Assembly: GCF_040675535.1 (NCBI RefSeq)
Contig: NZ_JBFAPC010000075.1
Coordinates: 1 to 27,292, forward strand
Length of the DNA: 27,292 nucleotides
Direction of reading: 5' to 3'
Origin: Patulibacter sp040675535
GTDB lineage: Bacteria; Actinomycetota; Thermoleophilia; Solirubrobacterales; Solirubrobacteraceae
Shown: positions 7,757 through 15,191 of the stretch, piece by piece
Numbering within the stretch: position 1 is the stretch's first letter
Layout of the letters: each line of letters begins with the position of its first letter
The notes under the pieces: generated by a model
Told to the model about the DNA's origin: nothing
Databases searched by the model: none
Seen by the model: the letters and a program-made list of their open reading frames with translations, nothing else
Position numbers and translations under genes: made by a program

Positions 7757-7864
7757 CGTAAAGACGTGAATCTTGACCTTGTTTTGAACATTTCACGGCC
7801 CCGGGGCGCTACGCTCCGCCGGACAGCGCCTCGCGCGTCTTCCGACGACCCAGCGACCCCGGAG
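7757..7864 (+). promoter_or_regulatory. metY leader: A/T-rich promoter region, -10-like hexamer and RBS
   Basis: An A/T-rich island (7757-7797) includes TTGACC (7773-7778), TTGAAC (7784-7789) and the small dyad TGAACATTTCA (7785-7795). TACGCT (7810-7815) is the probable -10, though its spacing from TTGAAC is 20 bp, longer than ideal. GGAG (7861-7864) ends 5 nt before the ATG at 7870. No SAM riboswitch fold was recognised in this leader. Confidence 0.45.
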
Positions 7865-7869
7865 CCCCC

Positions 7870-9186
7870 ATGACCGACGAGCAGCCCCAGTACCACCCCG
7901 AGACGATCGCGCTGCACGGCGGCCAGGAGCCGGACGCCGCCACGGGCGCCCGCGCGGTGCCGATCTACCAGACGACGTCGTACGTCTTCGACGACGTCCA
8001 GCACGGCGCCGACCTCTTCGCGCTGAAGACGCCGGGCAACATCTACACCCGGATCATGAACCCGACCTGGGACGTGCTCGAGCAGCGGCTCGCGCAGCTC
8101 GAGGGCGGCCCCGCGGCGCTCGTCACGGCGTCCGGCCAGGCCGCCGTCACCTACGCGGTGCTGAACATCGCGAACGCCGGCGACAACATCATCTCCGTGT
8201 CCCAGCTCTACGGCGGGACGTACAACCTCTTCGCGCACACGCTGCCGCAGTACGGCATCGAGGTCCGCTTCGCCGACGCCGACGACCCGGACGCCGTCGC
8301 CCGACTGGCCGACGACCGCACGAAGCTCGTCTTCGGCGAGACGATCGGCAACCCGCGCCTGAACGTCCTCGACATCCCGCGCTGGTCCGAGGCCGCCCAC
8401 GCCGCCGGCCTGCCGCTGATCGTCGACAACACGGTGCCGACGCCCGTCGGCGCGCGCCTCTTCGAGCAGGGCGCGGACATCGCCGTCCACTCGCTGACCA
8501 AGTTCCTGGGCGGGCACGGCACCTCGATCGGCGGCGCGATCGTCGACAGCGGCAACTTCGACTGGTCGGCCCAGCCGGAGCGCTTCCCGGGCCTCACGCA
8601 GCCCGACCCCTCATACCACGGCGTCGTCTGGACGGAGGCCGCCGGGCCGATCGCCTACGTCCTGCGCGCCCGGACCGTCCTGCTGCGCAACACCGGCGCC
8701 GCGCTCTCGCCGTTCAACGCGTTCCTGATCCTCCAGGGCGTCGAGACGCTGACGCTGCGGATCGAGCGCCACAACCAGAACGCGCTCGCGGTCGCCAAGC
8801 ACCTGGAGGCCCACGACGGCGTCGAGTGGGTCAACCACCCGGGCCTCGAGGGCAACAAGTACCACGAGGTGGCAGGGCGGGTCCTGCGCGGCGGCGGGGG
8901 CGCGCTCGTGTCCTTCGGCGTGAAGGGCGGGTTCGAGGCGGGCCGCACGTTCATCGAGTCGCTGAGCCTGTTCTCGCACCTGGCGAACATCGGCGACGCG
9001 AAGTCCCTGGCGATCCACAACGCGTCGACGACGCACTCGCAGCTGAGCGAGGAGGAGCTCGCCGCGGCCGGGGTCACGCCGGACGCCGTGCGCCTGTCGG
9101 TGGGCATCGAGCACATCGACGACCTGCTGGCCGACCTCGACCAGGCGCTCGCCAAGGCGCGCGCCCACGCCGGGGCCGCCGCGTGA
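7870..9186 (+). CDS. metY: O-acetylhomoserine sulfhydrylase (O-acetylhomoserine aminocarboxypropyltransferase)
   Basis: 438 residues, typical length. A PLP enzyme of the Cys/Met metabolism family that joins sulfide to O-acetylhomoserine to give homocysteine. The N-terminus has ETIALHGGQEPDAATGARAVPIYQTTSYVF, here abbreviated to its key parts: HGGQ and PIYQTTSY. TRIMNPTWDVLEQRLAQLEGG is the substrate-site region, and HSLTKFLGGHGTSIGG carries the PLP lysine (Lys211). LPLIVDNTVPTP contains the PLP-ring-contacting Asp. The long loop before the C-terminal domain and the overall length separate MetY from the shorter MetB/MetC. The start is set by GGAG 5 nt upstream. It lies 10 nt upstream of metX and is surely co-transcribed with it; metX supplies its substrate and the nearby cys genes supply sulfite for reduction. 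Confidence 0.95.
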   Translation: MTDEQPQYHPETIALHGGQEPDAATGARAVPIYQTTSYVFDDVQHGADLFALKTPGNIYTRIMNPTWDVLEQRLAQLEGGPAALVTASGQAAVTYAVLNIANAGDNIISVSQLYGGTYNLFAHTLPQYGIEVRFADADDPDAVARLADDRTKLVFGETIGNPRLNVLDIPRWSEAAHAAGLPLIVDNTVPTPVGARLFEQGADIAVHSLTKFLGGHGTSIGGAIVDSGNFDWSAQPERFPGLTQPDPSYHGVVWTEAAGPIAYVLRARTVLLRNTGAALSPFNAFLILQGVETLTLRIERHNQNALAVAKHLEAHDGVEWVNHPGLEGNKYHEVAGRVLRGGGGALVSFGVKGGFEAGRTFIESLSLFSHLANIGDAKSLAIHNASTTHSQLSEEELAAAGVTPDAVRLSVGIEHIDDLLADLDQALAKARAHAGAAA

Positions 9187-9196
9187 ACGGCGGGCG

Positions 9197-10471
9197 GTGA
9201 CCCACGGCACGATCACCGGGGCCGACGGCCGCGACGGCTTCGCCCGCGACCTCGGCCCCGGCCTGGGCGAGACCGTCACCCGGACGGTCGTGCTGTTCAC
9301 CGAGGAGCACCCGCTCGTCCTCGACAACGGGGCCCGGCTGGCGCCGGTCGAGGTCGCGTACGAGACGTACGGCACCCTCGACGCGTCGGGGACCAACGCC
9401 GTCGTCCTCTGCCACGCGCTGACGGGCGACGCGCACGCCGCCGGCCACCACGGCGACCCGGAGCGCCGCGGCTGGTGGGACGCGCTGGTCGGCCCCGGCC
9501 GGACGGTCGACACGGACCGGTCGTTCGTCGTCTGCGCCAACCTCCTCGGCGGCTGCCGCGGCACCACCGGCCCGAGCTCGCCGGACCCGGCGACCGGCGA
9601 GGCGTACGGCCTGGACTTCCCGGCCTTCACCGTGGCGGACCTCGTCCGCGTGCAGCGCGCCCTCGTGCGGCACCTCGGGGTGCGGCGCGTCGCCGCCGCG
9701 ATCGGCGGGTCCCTCGGCGGGATGCAGGTCCTCGAGTGGATCCTGCAGGCGCCGGAGGAGGTGGAGCGCGCGGTCGTCGTCTGCGCGTCCGCGCGGCTCA
9801 GCGCCCAGAACATCGCGCTCTCGACCGCGGCGCGCGAGGGCATCCTCCGCGACCCGGACTTCCAGGGCGGTCGCTACGTCGGCACGGGCCGGATCCCGCG
9901 GGCCGGGCTGGCGGCGGCGCGGATGCTCGGCCACGTCACCTACGTGTCCGAGGAGGCCCTCGAGGCGAAGTTCGGCCGGCGCCGGCGGCCGGTCGCCACG
10001 GGGCCCGACGGCGCCGCGACGACGACGGACGACCCGGACGGGCCCGCGGAGGACCCGCACCCGGAGGGCACGCCCCGCCCCGTCGCGCCCCGCGACGGCC
10101 ACGACTGGTTCGCGCCGTCGTTCGAGGTCGAGCACTACCTCGACCACCAGGCGGAGACGTTCCTCGAGCGCTTCGGGGCGCTCAGCTACCTCTACCTGAC
10201 GAAGGTCATGGACGACTTCGCGCCGTTCGAGGCGCCGGACGCCGCCGACCGGCTCGCCCGCGTCCGGGCGGCGGGGACGAGGGTCCTCGTCGAGACGTTC
10301 ACGAGCGACTGGCGGTTCGGGCCCGAGCACGGCGACCGGATCGCGGCCGCGCTGGTCGGCGCGGGGATCCTGACCGTCCGCCGCGACGTCGCATCGCCCT
10401 GGGGCCACGACTCGTTCCTGCTGCCGCTGCGGGAGCACCTGGACGTGGTGGCCGGCTTCCTGGCGTCGTAG
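9197..10471 (+). CDS. metX: Homoserine O-acetyltransferase
   Basis: 424 residues from a GTG 10 nt after the metY stop. An alpha/beta-hydrolase-fold enzyme that acetylates homoserine with acetyl-CoA. The nucleophile elbow is IGGSLGGMQ (Ser172). LCHALTGDAHAAG marks the oxyanion region, TSDWRFGPEH holds the probable catalytic Asp, and SPWGHDSFL the catalytic His. Compared with typical MetX (about 350-390 residues) there is an acidic, Pro-rich insertion of ~35 residues encoded at about 9985-10100, between the FGRR element and FEVEHYL, close to the lid region. Immediate linkage to metY supports the assignment over haloalkane-type hydrolases. Acetyl versus succinyl donor is inferred from the metY partner. 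Confidence 0.93.
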   Translation: MTHGTITGADGRDGFARDLGPGLGETVTRTVVLFTEEHPLVLDNGARLAPVEVAYETYGTLDASGTNAVVLCHALTGDAHAAGHHGDPERRGWWDALVGPGRTVDTDRSFVVCANLLGGCRGTTGPSSPDPATGEAYGLDFPAFTVADLVRVQRALVRHLGVRRVAAAIGGSLGGMQVLEWILQAPEEVERAVVVCASARLSAQNIALSTAAREGILRDPDFQGGRYVGTGRIPRAGLAAARMLGHVTYVSEEALEAKFGRRRRPVATGPDGAATTTDDPDGPAEDPHPEGTPRPVAPRDGHDWFAPSFEVEHYLDHQAETFLERFGALSYLYLTKVMDDFAPFEAPDAADRLARVRAAGTRVLVETFTSDWRFGPEHGDRIAAALVGAGILTVRRDVASPWGHDSFLLPLREHLDVVAGFLAS

Positions 10472-10588
10472 CCGCGCGCCGACGCGGTCTGCCGAGGCGA
10501 TCCGTCACCGGTGCGATCGTGCCGCCCCGACCCCGCCGCCCGGCCGGTTGGGCGCGCGGCGGGACGCCGGACTCCCGGTCCGCCCAGA

Positions 10589-10594
10589 TACGCT
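10589..10594 (+). promoter_or_regulatory. -10 hexamer of the small 10602 gene
   Basis: TACGCT ends 7 nt before the ATG at 10602, so the transcript most likely starts at the A of the start codon. There is no RBS. Confidence 0.55.
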
Positions 10595-10601
10595 TGCGCG
10601 C

Positions 10602-10826
10602 ATGTCCGCCGACGGAGCCCCGCGCATCGACGTCCCCGCCTCGGCGACGCCGGAGGAGGCCGCGGCCCTCGTGGCCGCCGTCGAGCAGTTCCTGCGCGAC
10701 ACCGCGGTCGCGGTCGAGGAGGCGCCCGCGACGGACGCCTGGACCCGCACCGCCCTGCTCGAGGGCGTCAGCCGCAGCTCGTCCTGGAACACCGGCGGCG
10801 GCGACCTCTCCGCCTGGGCCTCCTAG
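10602..10826 (+). CDS. Small conserved protein, possible acyl-CoA carboxylase epsilon-like subunit
   Basis: 74 residues. It begins MSADGAPRIDVP, then SATPEEAAALVAAVEQFL, a charged stretch with a Pro, and a C-terminal WTRTALLEGVSR followed by SSSWNTGG. The PEE-AA-LVA helix after a short beta-like segment and a late Trp/Arg element resemble the small epsilon subunits of actinobacterial acyl-CoA carboxylases (Pfam ACC_epsilon). The similarity is short and I cannot score it. The alpha and beta subunits are encoded 5 kb and 7 kb away, which makes the idea plausible. The codon pattern is strongly G/C at third positions, so it is a real gene. Start chosen from the leaderless -10 at 10589. A further in-frame ATG is not available upstream without overlapping the promoter. 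It is convergent with the PHP gene. Confidence 0.55.
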   Translation: MSADGAPRIDVPASATPEEAAALVAAVEQFLRDTAVAVEEAPATDAWTRTALLEGVSRSSSWNTGGGDLSAWAS

Positions 10827-10910
10827 CCGGGCCGCCCGGCGCCGCGCGTCGACGCGGAGGCGCCGGCTCGTCGTGAGTCCCGGTGGGGGCGGTGGGGGCG
10901 CGGGCGCCCG

Positions 10911-11825
10911 TCAGGCGATCCAGGGCTCCAGCGCGCCCCAGCTCGGCGTCAGGCCGTAGGTGGAGAACGCCCGGAAGCGCGAGAAGTTCGGGTGGTTCGG
11001 CCCGTGGAAGTCGGCCGAGCCGGTGGTGACGAGCCCGAGCCGCCGCGCCTCGCCGTGCAGGAGCGCCGACTGCTCGGCGCTGAAGCTCGCGTAGAACGCC
11101 TCGACGCCGTCCAGCCCGAGACCGGTGAAGCGCTCGAGGGTGGCCCGCACCTCGGCGGGCTCCATGACGTCCCAGAACGGGTGGGCCCAGACCGCGATCC
11201 CCCCGGCGGCGTGGATCGTGGCGATCGCCTCCTCCACCGTCGGCGTCGTCCGTGTGCGGAAGGCGGGCGCGCCGTCGACGAGGTAGGCGACGAGCAGGTC
11301 CGTCGCGGTCATCAGGCCCTCGGCCTCGATCCGCTCCGAGTTGGCGGGGTGGTCGAACGCCGCGGCCGCGACGTGCGGGCGCCCGATCGAGCGGCCGGCG
11401 TCGCGACGGGCGCGCAGCCCGGCCACGTCGACGGCCCAGCCGAGCTCGAAGAGCGCGTCGATCATGCGGTCGGCGCGCCCGGCCCGGTCCGCGCGCCAGG
11501 CCTCGAGCGACGACGCGAGCGCGGCGGAGGTGTGGTCCACGAGGTAGCCGCAGATGTGGAGGTCGGCGTGGGCCTCGTCGATGGCGGAGACCTCGATGCC
11601 CGGGATGACGGTCAGCCCGTCGAGCTTCGCGGCGGTGTCGAGCGCCTCCTGGACCCCGGCGACCGAGTCGTGGTCGGTGAGCGACATCGTCCGCACGCCG
11701 GCGGCGTGGGCGGCCCGCACGACGCGGGAGGGCACGAGGGCCCCGTCGCTCGCGGTCGAGTGCGACTGCAGGTCGAAGGTCGGTGCGGGATCGCCGGGCA
11801 TGGTCGCGCGCGTGCCGAGGGGCAC
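10911..11825 (-). CDS. PHP-domain metal-dependent phosphoesterase (TrpH/YciV-like)
   Basis: 304 residues from a GTG at 11825. This start is chosen because TACTCT ends 6 nt upstream; an internal ATG at 11801 would give 296 residues. PHP motifs are clear: FDLQSHSTASDG, SLTDHDSVAGV, VIPGIEVSA, AVWAHPFW and TTGSADFHG. These give the His/Asp/Glu ligands of a trinuclear metal site. The first His of the usual HxH is Gln (Gln20, with His22 kept), a change I also associate with actinobacterial relatives. Family members act as 3',5'-nucleotide phosphatases or 5'-3' exonucleases on short RNA or DNA. E. coli YciV/TrpH hydrolyses 3'-phosphoadenosine 5'-phosphate-type substrates, so its position divergent from the sulfate assimilation operon could be meaningful. 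Exact substrate is unproven. Confidence 0.8.
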   Translation of the reverse strand: MPLGTRATMPGDPAPTFDLQSHSTASDGALVPSRVVRAAHAAGVRTMSLTDHDSVAGVQEALDTAAKLDGLTVIPGIEVSAIDEAHADLHICGYLVDHTSAALASSLEAWRADRAGRADRMIDALFELGWAVDVAGLRARRDAGRSIGRPHVAAAAFDHPANSERIEAEGLMTATDLLVAYLVDGAPAFRTRTTPTVEEAIATIHAAGGIAVWAHPFWDVMEPAEVRATLERFTGLGLDGVEAFYASFSAEQSALLHGEARRLGLVTTGSADFHGPNHPNFSRFRAFSTYGLTPSWGALEPWIA

Positions 11826-11831
11826 CGAGCG

Positions 11832-11837
11832 AGAGTA
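11832..11837 (-). promoter_or_regulatory. -10 hexamer of the PHP gene
   Basis: TACTCT (minus strand) ends 6 nt before the GTG at 11825, which fixes that codon as a leaderless start. Confidence 0.5.
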
Positions 11838-11892
11838 GGGGACGGCGCGCCGTCGCGGGACCCGGGACCGCCGACCGATTGGGTGCACGCAC

Positions 11893-11953
11893 GGAATGGC
11901 TTCATTCCGACCCGGCATACCTGGTATTCCAGATCGAATCCGGTAATCCGGAT
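11893..11953. promoter_or_regulatory. Three dyads between the PHP gene and cysH
   Basis: Three short inverted repeats lie in a relatively A/T-rich stretch: GGAATGGCTTCATTCC (11893-11908), ATACCTGGTAT (11917-11927) and ATCCGGTAATCCGGAT (11938-11953). Their centres are about 21.5 and 23.5 bp apart, roughly two helical turns each, so a regulator could bind them on one face. They sit just upstream of the presumed cysH promoter. The regulator is unknown. Confidence 0.5.
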
Positions 11954-11963
11954 GACCCTTCGA

Positions 11964-12087
11964 TACTTTAGATGGTCCCGCACGACGCACGCGCGAGGAG
12001 CCCCGCACCCCGCCGAAGCACGGGCCCCCGCCAGCGGGCGCCACGGCCGCGGCGCCGGACCGAGGGGCACACCGGCCCCTCCCGGAG
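11964..12087 (+). promoter_or_regulatory. cysH promoter hexamer, leader and RBS
   Basis: TACTTT (11964-11969) is the probable -10 of the cys operon. The ~120-nt leader contains no recognisable riboswitch. GGAG (12084-12087) ends 7 nt before the ATG at 12095 and excludes the longer in-frame start at 11972. Confidence 0.45.
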
Positions 12088-12094
12088 TCCGATC

Positions 12095-12787
12095 ATGAGC
12101 CTCACCCCGCACGACACCGCCACCGCGCTCCACGACCTGCCGGACCTGGAGGCCTCCTCCGCGGGCGACGTCGTCGCCTGGGCGCTCGAGACCTACCACC
12201 CGCAGATCGCGCTGGCCTGCTCCTTCCAGAAGGAGGAGTCCGTCCTGCTGGACCTGATCTTCACGGCCAACCCGGACGCCCGGGTCTTCGCCCTGGACAC
12301 CGGGGTGCTGTTCGACGAGACGTACGAGCTCTGGAAGCAGACCGAGGCGCGCTACGACACGAAGATCGAGCGCTGGCAGGGCCCGACGCTCGCGCAGCAG
12401 GCCGCCGAGCACGGCGACCGGCTGTGGGACCGCGACCCCTCGAAGTGCTGCGGCATCCGCAAGGTCGGCCCGCTGCGCGCGGGGCTCTCGACGCTCGACG
12501 CCTGGATCACCGGGATCCGGCGCGACCAGTCCCCGGCCCGCGCCGGCGCGCACAAGGTCGAGTGGGACGCCGGGTTCGGCCTCGTGAAGGTCAACCCGCT
12601 CGCCGACTGGGACGACAAGGCCGTCTGGCGCCACGTCCTCGAGCACGACCTGCCGTACAACCCGCTGCACGACCGCGACTACGCGTCGATCGGCTGCACC
12701 CACTGCACCAAGCAGGGCTCCGGCCGCGAGGGCCGCTGGGCCAGCTCCGACAAGATCGAGTGCGGCCTGCACCAGGAGGACGCGTGA
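12095..12787 (+). CDS. cysH: Assimilatory adenylylsulfate (APS) reductase, 4Fe-4S type
   Basis: 230 residues. It reduces APS to sulfite and AMP with thioredoxin. The PP-loop region is ALACSFQKEESVLLDLI. The cluster ligands are present as KCCGIRK (Cys118, Cys119) and GCTHC (Cys201, Cys204); this four-Cys set marks APS reductases and is absent from PAPS reductases. The catalytic Cys223 is in the C-terminal ECGLH. RDQSPARA and GREGRW are substrate-binding segments. As APS is the direct substrate, a CysC kinase is not required, and indeed none is fused to CysN here. First gene of cysH-cysD-cysN. Start set by GGAG at 12084-12087. Confidence 0.95.
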   Translation: MSLTPHDTATALHDLPDLEASSAGDVVAWALETYHPQIALACSFQKEESVLLDLIFTANPDARVFALDTGVLFDETYELWKQTEARYDTKIERWQGPTLAQQAAEHGDRLWDRDPSKCCGIRKVGPLRAGLSTLDAWITGIRRDQSPARAGAHKVEWDAGFGLVKVNPLADWDDKAVWRHVLEHDLPYNPLHDRDYASIGCTHCTKQGSGREGRWASSDKIECGLHQEDA

Positions 12788-12788
12788 C

Positions 12789-12836
12789 ATGACCGCGTCC
12801 CCCGCCCGTCCCACGTCCACGACCGCAGCACCATGA
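12789..12836 (+). CDS. Possible 15-codon ORF bridging cysH and cysD
   Basis: An ATG one base after the cysH stop opens a 15-codon frame (MTASPARPTSTTAAP) whose TGA overlaps the cysD ATG as ATGA. It covers the whole 45-nt gap, so ribosomes could pass from cysH to cysD without leaving the mRNA. It may be chance: there is no separate RBS and no Cys or regulatory codon run. Confidence 0.25.
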   Translation: MTASPARPTSTTAAP

Positions 12837-13789
12837 CCTCCTCCATGACCCCGATCGATCCCGCCGACGTCGGCGGCGCCGCCGCGCTCTCGAAGCTCCG
12901 CGCCCTGGAGTCCGAGGCCATCCACGTGATGCGCGAGGTCGCCTCCGAGCTCGAGCGCCCCGCCCTCCTCTTCTCCGGCGGCAAGGACTCGATCGTCCTG
13001 CTGCGCCTGGCGGAGAAGGCGTTCCGGCCGGGCCGCTTCCCGTTCCCGCTCGTCCACGTCGACACCGGCCACAACTTCGACGAGGTCATCGAGTACCGCG
13101 ACCGCCGCGCGGCTGAGCTCGGCGAGCGCCTGATCGTCGCGAAGGTCCAGGACACGATCGACCAGGGGCGCGTCGTCGACGGCTACGACCCCTCGAAGCA
13201 GGGGACGTCGCGCAACCAGCAGCAGACGCAGACGCTGCTGGACGCGATCGAGGAACACGAGTTCGACGCCTGCTTCGGCGGCGCCCGCCGCGACGAGGAG
13301 CGCGCCCGCGCGAAGGAGCGGATCATGAGCTTCCGCGACGACTTCGGCGGCTGGGACCCGAAGAACCAGCGCCCCGAGCTCTGGAACCTCTACAACGGCC
13401 GGCTCCGCCAGGGCGAGAACGTCCGGGTCTTCCCGATCTCCAACTGGACCGAGCTCGACGTCTGGCAGTACATCGCCGAGGAGGAGCTCGAGCTCCCGTC
13501 GATCTACTTCGCCCACGAGCGCGAGGTCCTGCGCCGGGGCGGGATGCTCTACGCGGTGTCGCCCTTCCTGCAGCCGCAGCCGGGCGAGACCGTCGAGACG
13601 CTGTCGGTCCGCTACCGCACGGTCGGCGACCTGACGATCACCGGCGCGGTCGAGTCGACCGCCACGACGCTCGACCAGGTCGTCACCGAGATCGCGGCCA
13701 CCCGCGTCACCGAGCGAGGCGAGACCCGTGCCGACGACCGGGCGTCCGAGGCCGCCATGGAAGACCGCAAGGCCCAGGGGTACTTCTGA
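12833..13789 (+). CDS. cysD: Sulfate adenylyltransferase subunit 2 (ATP sulfurylase small subunit)
   Basis: 318 residues. Catalyses formation of APS and PPi from sulfate and ATP as a heterodimer with the CysN GTPase. The N-type ATP PP-loop is FSGGKDS (Ser48 to Ser53). HVDTGHNFDEVIEYRD, FGGARRDEE, and FPISNWTELDVWQYI are family blocks; the C-terminus carries VRYRTVGDLTITG and ends EDRKAQGYF, as is usual for CysD. A second ATG four codons downstream (MTPID) is an alternative start. The stop overlaps the cysN start (TGATG), indicating translational coupling and equal dosage. Confidence 0.95.
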   Translation: MTSSMTPIDPADVGGAAALSKLRALESEAIHVMREVASELERPALLFSGGKDSIVLLRLAEKAFRPGRFPFPLVHVDTGHNFDEVIEYRDRRAAELGERLIVAKVQDTIDQGRVVDGYDPSKQGTSRNQQQTQTLLDAIEEHEFDACFGGARRDEERARAKERIMSFRDDFGGWDPKNQRPELWNLYNGRLRQGENVRVFPISNWTELDVWQYIAEEELELPSIYFAHEREVLRRGGMLYAVSPFLQPQPGETVETLSVRYRTVGDLTITGAVESTATTLDQVVTEIAATRVTERGETRADDRASEAAMEDRKAQGYF

Positions 13790-15135
13790 TGTCCGAGCTC
13801 ACGTCCGTCCCGACCCCCGCGTCGGACGACCCGCTGCTGCGGGCCGACCTGCTGCGCGTCGCGACCGCCGGCTCCGTCGACGACGGCAAGTCCACCCTCA
13901 TCGGCCGGCTGCTCTACGACTCCAAGCAGGTCCTCGCCGACCAGCTCGAGCAGGTCGAGCAGGCCTCGGTGCGTCGCCACGGCGCGGGTGCCGTCGACCT
14001 CTCGCTGCTGACCGACGGCCTGCGCGCCGAGCGCGAGCAGGGCATCACGATCGACGTCGCCTACCGGTACTTCACGACCGGCGACCGCAGCTTCATCCTG
14101 GCCGACACCCCCGGCCACGTGCAGTACACGCGCAACATGGTCACGGGCGCCTCGACGGCCGACCTCGTGATCGTCCTCGTCGACGCGCGCCAGGGCGTCA
14201 TCGAGCAGACGCGCCGGCACACGTTCATCGCGTCGCTGCTCGGCGTCCGCCACGTGACCTTCGCAGTCAACAAGATGGACCTCGTCGACTGGGACGAGGA
14301 CGTCTTCCGCGCGATCGAGGCCGAGACCACCGCGATCTCGTCGCAGCTCGGCATCCCGGACATCCACGTCATCCCGATCTCGGCGCTCCAGGGCCAGAAC
14401 GTCGTCGACCGTGGCGAGCTCCCGGCCTGGTACCCGGAGGACGAGGACCACCCGACGCTGCTGCGGCACCTGCAGACCGTGCAGGTCTCGACGGACCGCA
14501 ACCTCACCGACCTGCGCTTCCCGGTGCAGTGGGTCATCCGTCCCGGCGCCTCCGGCGACACGTCCGGCGGCCGCTGGGACGCCGAGGACCTGCACGACTA
14601 CCGCGGCTACGCGGGCCAGGTCTCCGGCGGCGTGCTGCGCCCCGGCGACGACGTCCAGGTGCTGCCCTCCGGCGTGCGCTCGCGCATCGCCCGGATCGAG
14701 ACGCTCGACGGCGACCTCGACGTCGCGACGGCCCCGATGTCCGTCACCGTCCACCTCGAGGACGACGTCGACGTCAGCCGCGGCGACGTCATCGTCGGCG
14801 CCGACGAGGACCCGACCGGGATCACGCTGCGCGAGATCGAGGCCGACGTCTGCTGGATGAGCGACCGCCCGCTGAAGCCCGGCGCGCGCTACCTCCTCAA
14901 GCACACGACGACCACGACGGCCGCCAAGGTCGACGCCGTGATCGACCGCGTCGACCTCCACACCCTGGAGCGCGAGGACGCCGACGGCCTGAAGCTCAAC
15001 GACATCGGCCGCATCCGCATCCGCGTGAAGCGCCCGCTGGTCGGCGACGCCTACCTGCGGGACCGCGCGACCGGCGCGTTCATCCTCATCGACGAGGGCA
15101 CGAACGACACGGTCGCCGGCGGCATGATCCGCTGA
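13789..15135 (+). CDS. cysN: Sulfate adenylyltransferase subunit 1 (ATP sulfurylase GTPase)
   Basis: 448 residues. EF-Tu-like GTPase that drives APS synthesis by CysD. G1 is GSVDDGKST (28-36), G2 lies in EREQGITIDVAYRYF, G3 is DTPGH (106-110) and G4 is NKMD (161-164). Beta-barrel domains II and III follow (about 240-440). It ends without a C-terminal APS kinase domain, unlike CysNC fusions found in many actinobacteria; this agrees with the APS-type CysH in the same operon. Last gene of the operon, convergent with a lipoprotein gene 56 nt downstream. Confidence 0.95.
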   Translation: MSELTSVPTPASDDPLLRADLLRVATAGSVDDGKSTLIGRLLYDSKQVLADQLEQVEQASVRRHGAGAVDLSLLTDGLRAEREQGITIDVAYRYFTTGDRSFILADTPGHVQYTRNMVTGASTADLVIVLVDARQGVIEQTRRHTFIASLLGVRHVTFAVNKMDLVDWDEDVFRAIEAETTAISSQLGIPDIHVIPISALQGQNVVDRGELPAWYPEDEDHPTLLRHLQTVQVSTDRNLTDLRFPVQWVIRPGASGDTSGGRWDAEDLHDYRGYAGQVSGGVLRPGDDVQVLPSGVRSRIARIETLDGDLDVATAPMSVTVHLEDDVDVSRGDVIVGADEDPTGITLREIEADVCWMSDRPLKPGARYLLKHTTTTTAAKVDAVIDRVDLHTLEREDADGLKLNDIGRIRIRVKRPLVGDAYLRDRATGAFILIDEGTNDTVAGGMIR

Positions 15136-15191
15136 GCGGGCGGCGCCGTCCGGGAACGTGCCGAGCGCCGTGAGCGCCAGGCTCGTCCGTC

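Noticed and set aside
7741..7869. SAM riboswitch before metY
   Set aside because: The 129-nt gap shows no conserved SAM aptamer helices or terminator; only an A/T-rich promoter-like stretch.
11972..12094. N-terminal extension of cysH by 41 residues
   Set aside because: The extension is Arg/Pro-rich like translated non-coding DNA, and GGAG at 12084-12087 points to the ATG at 12095.
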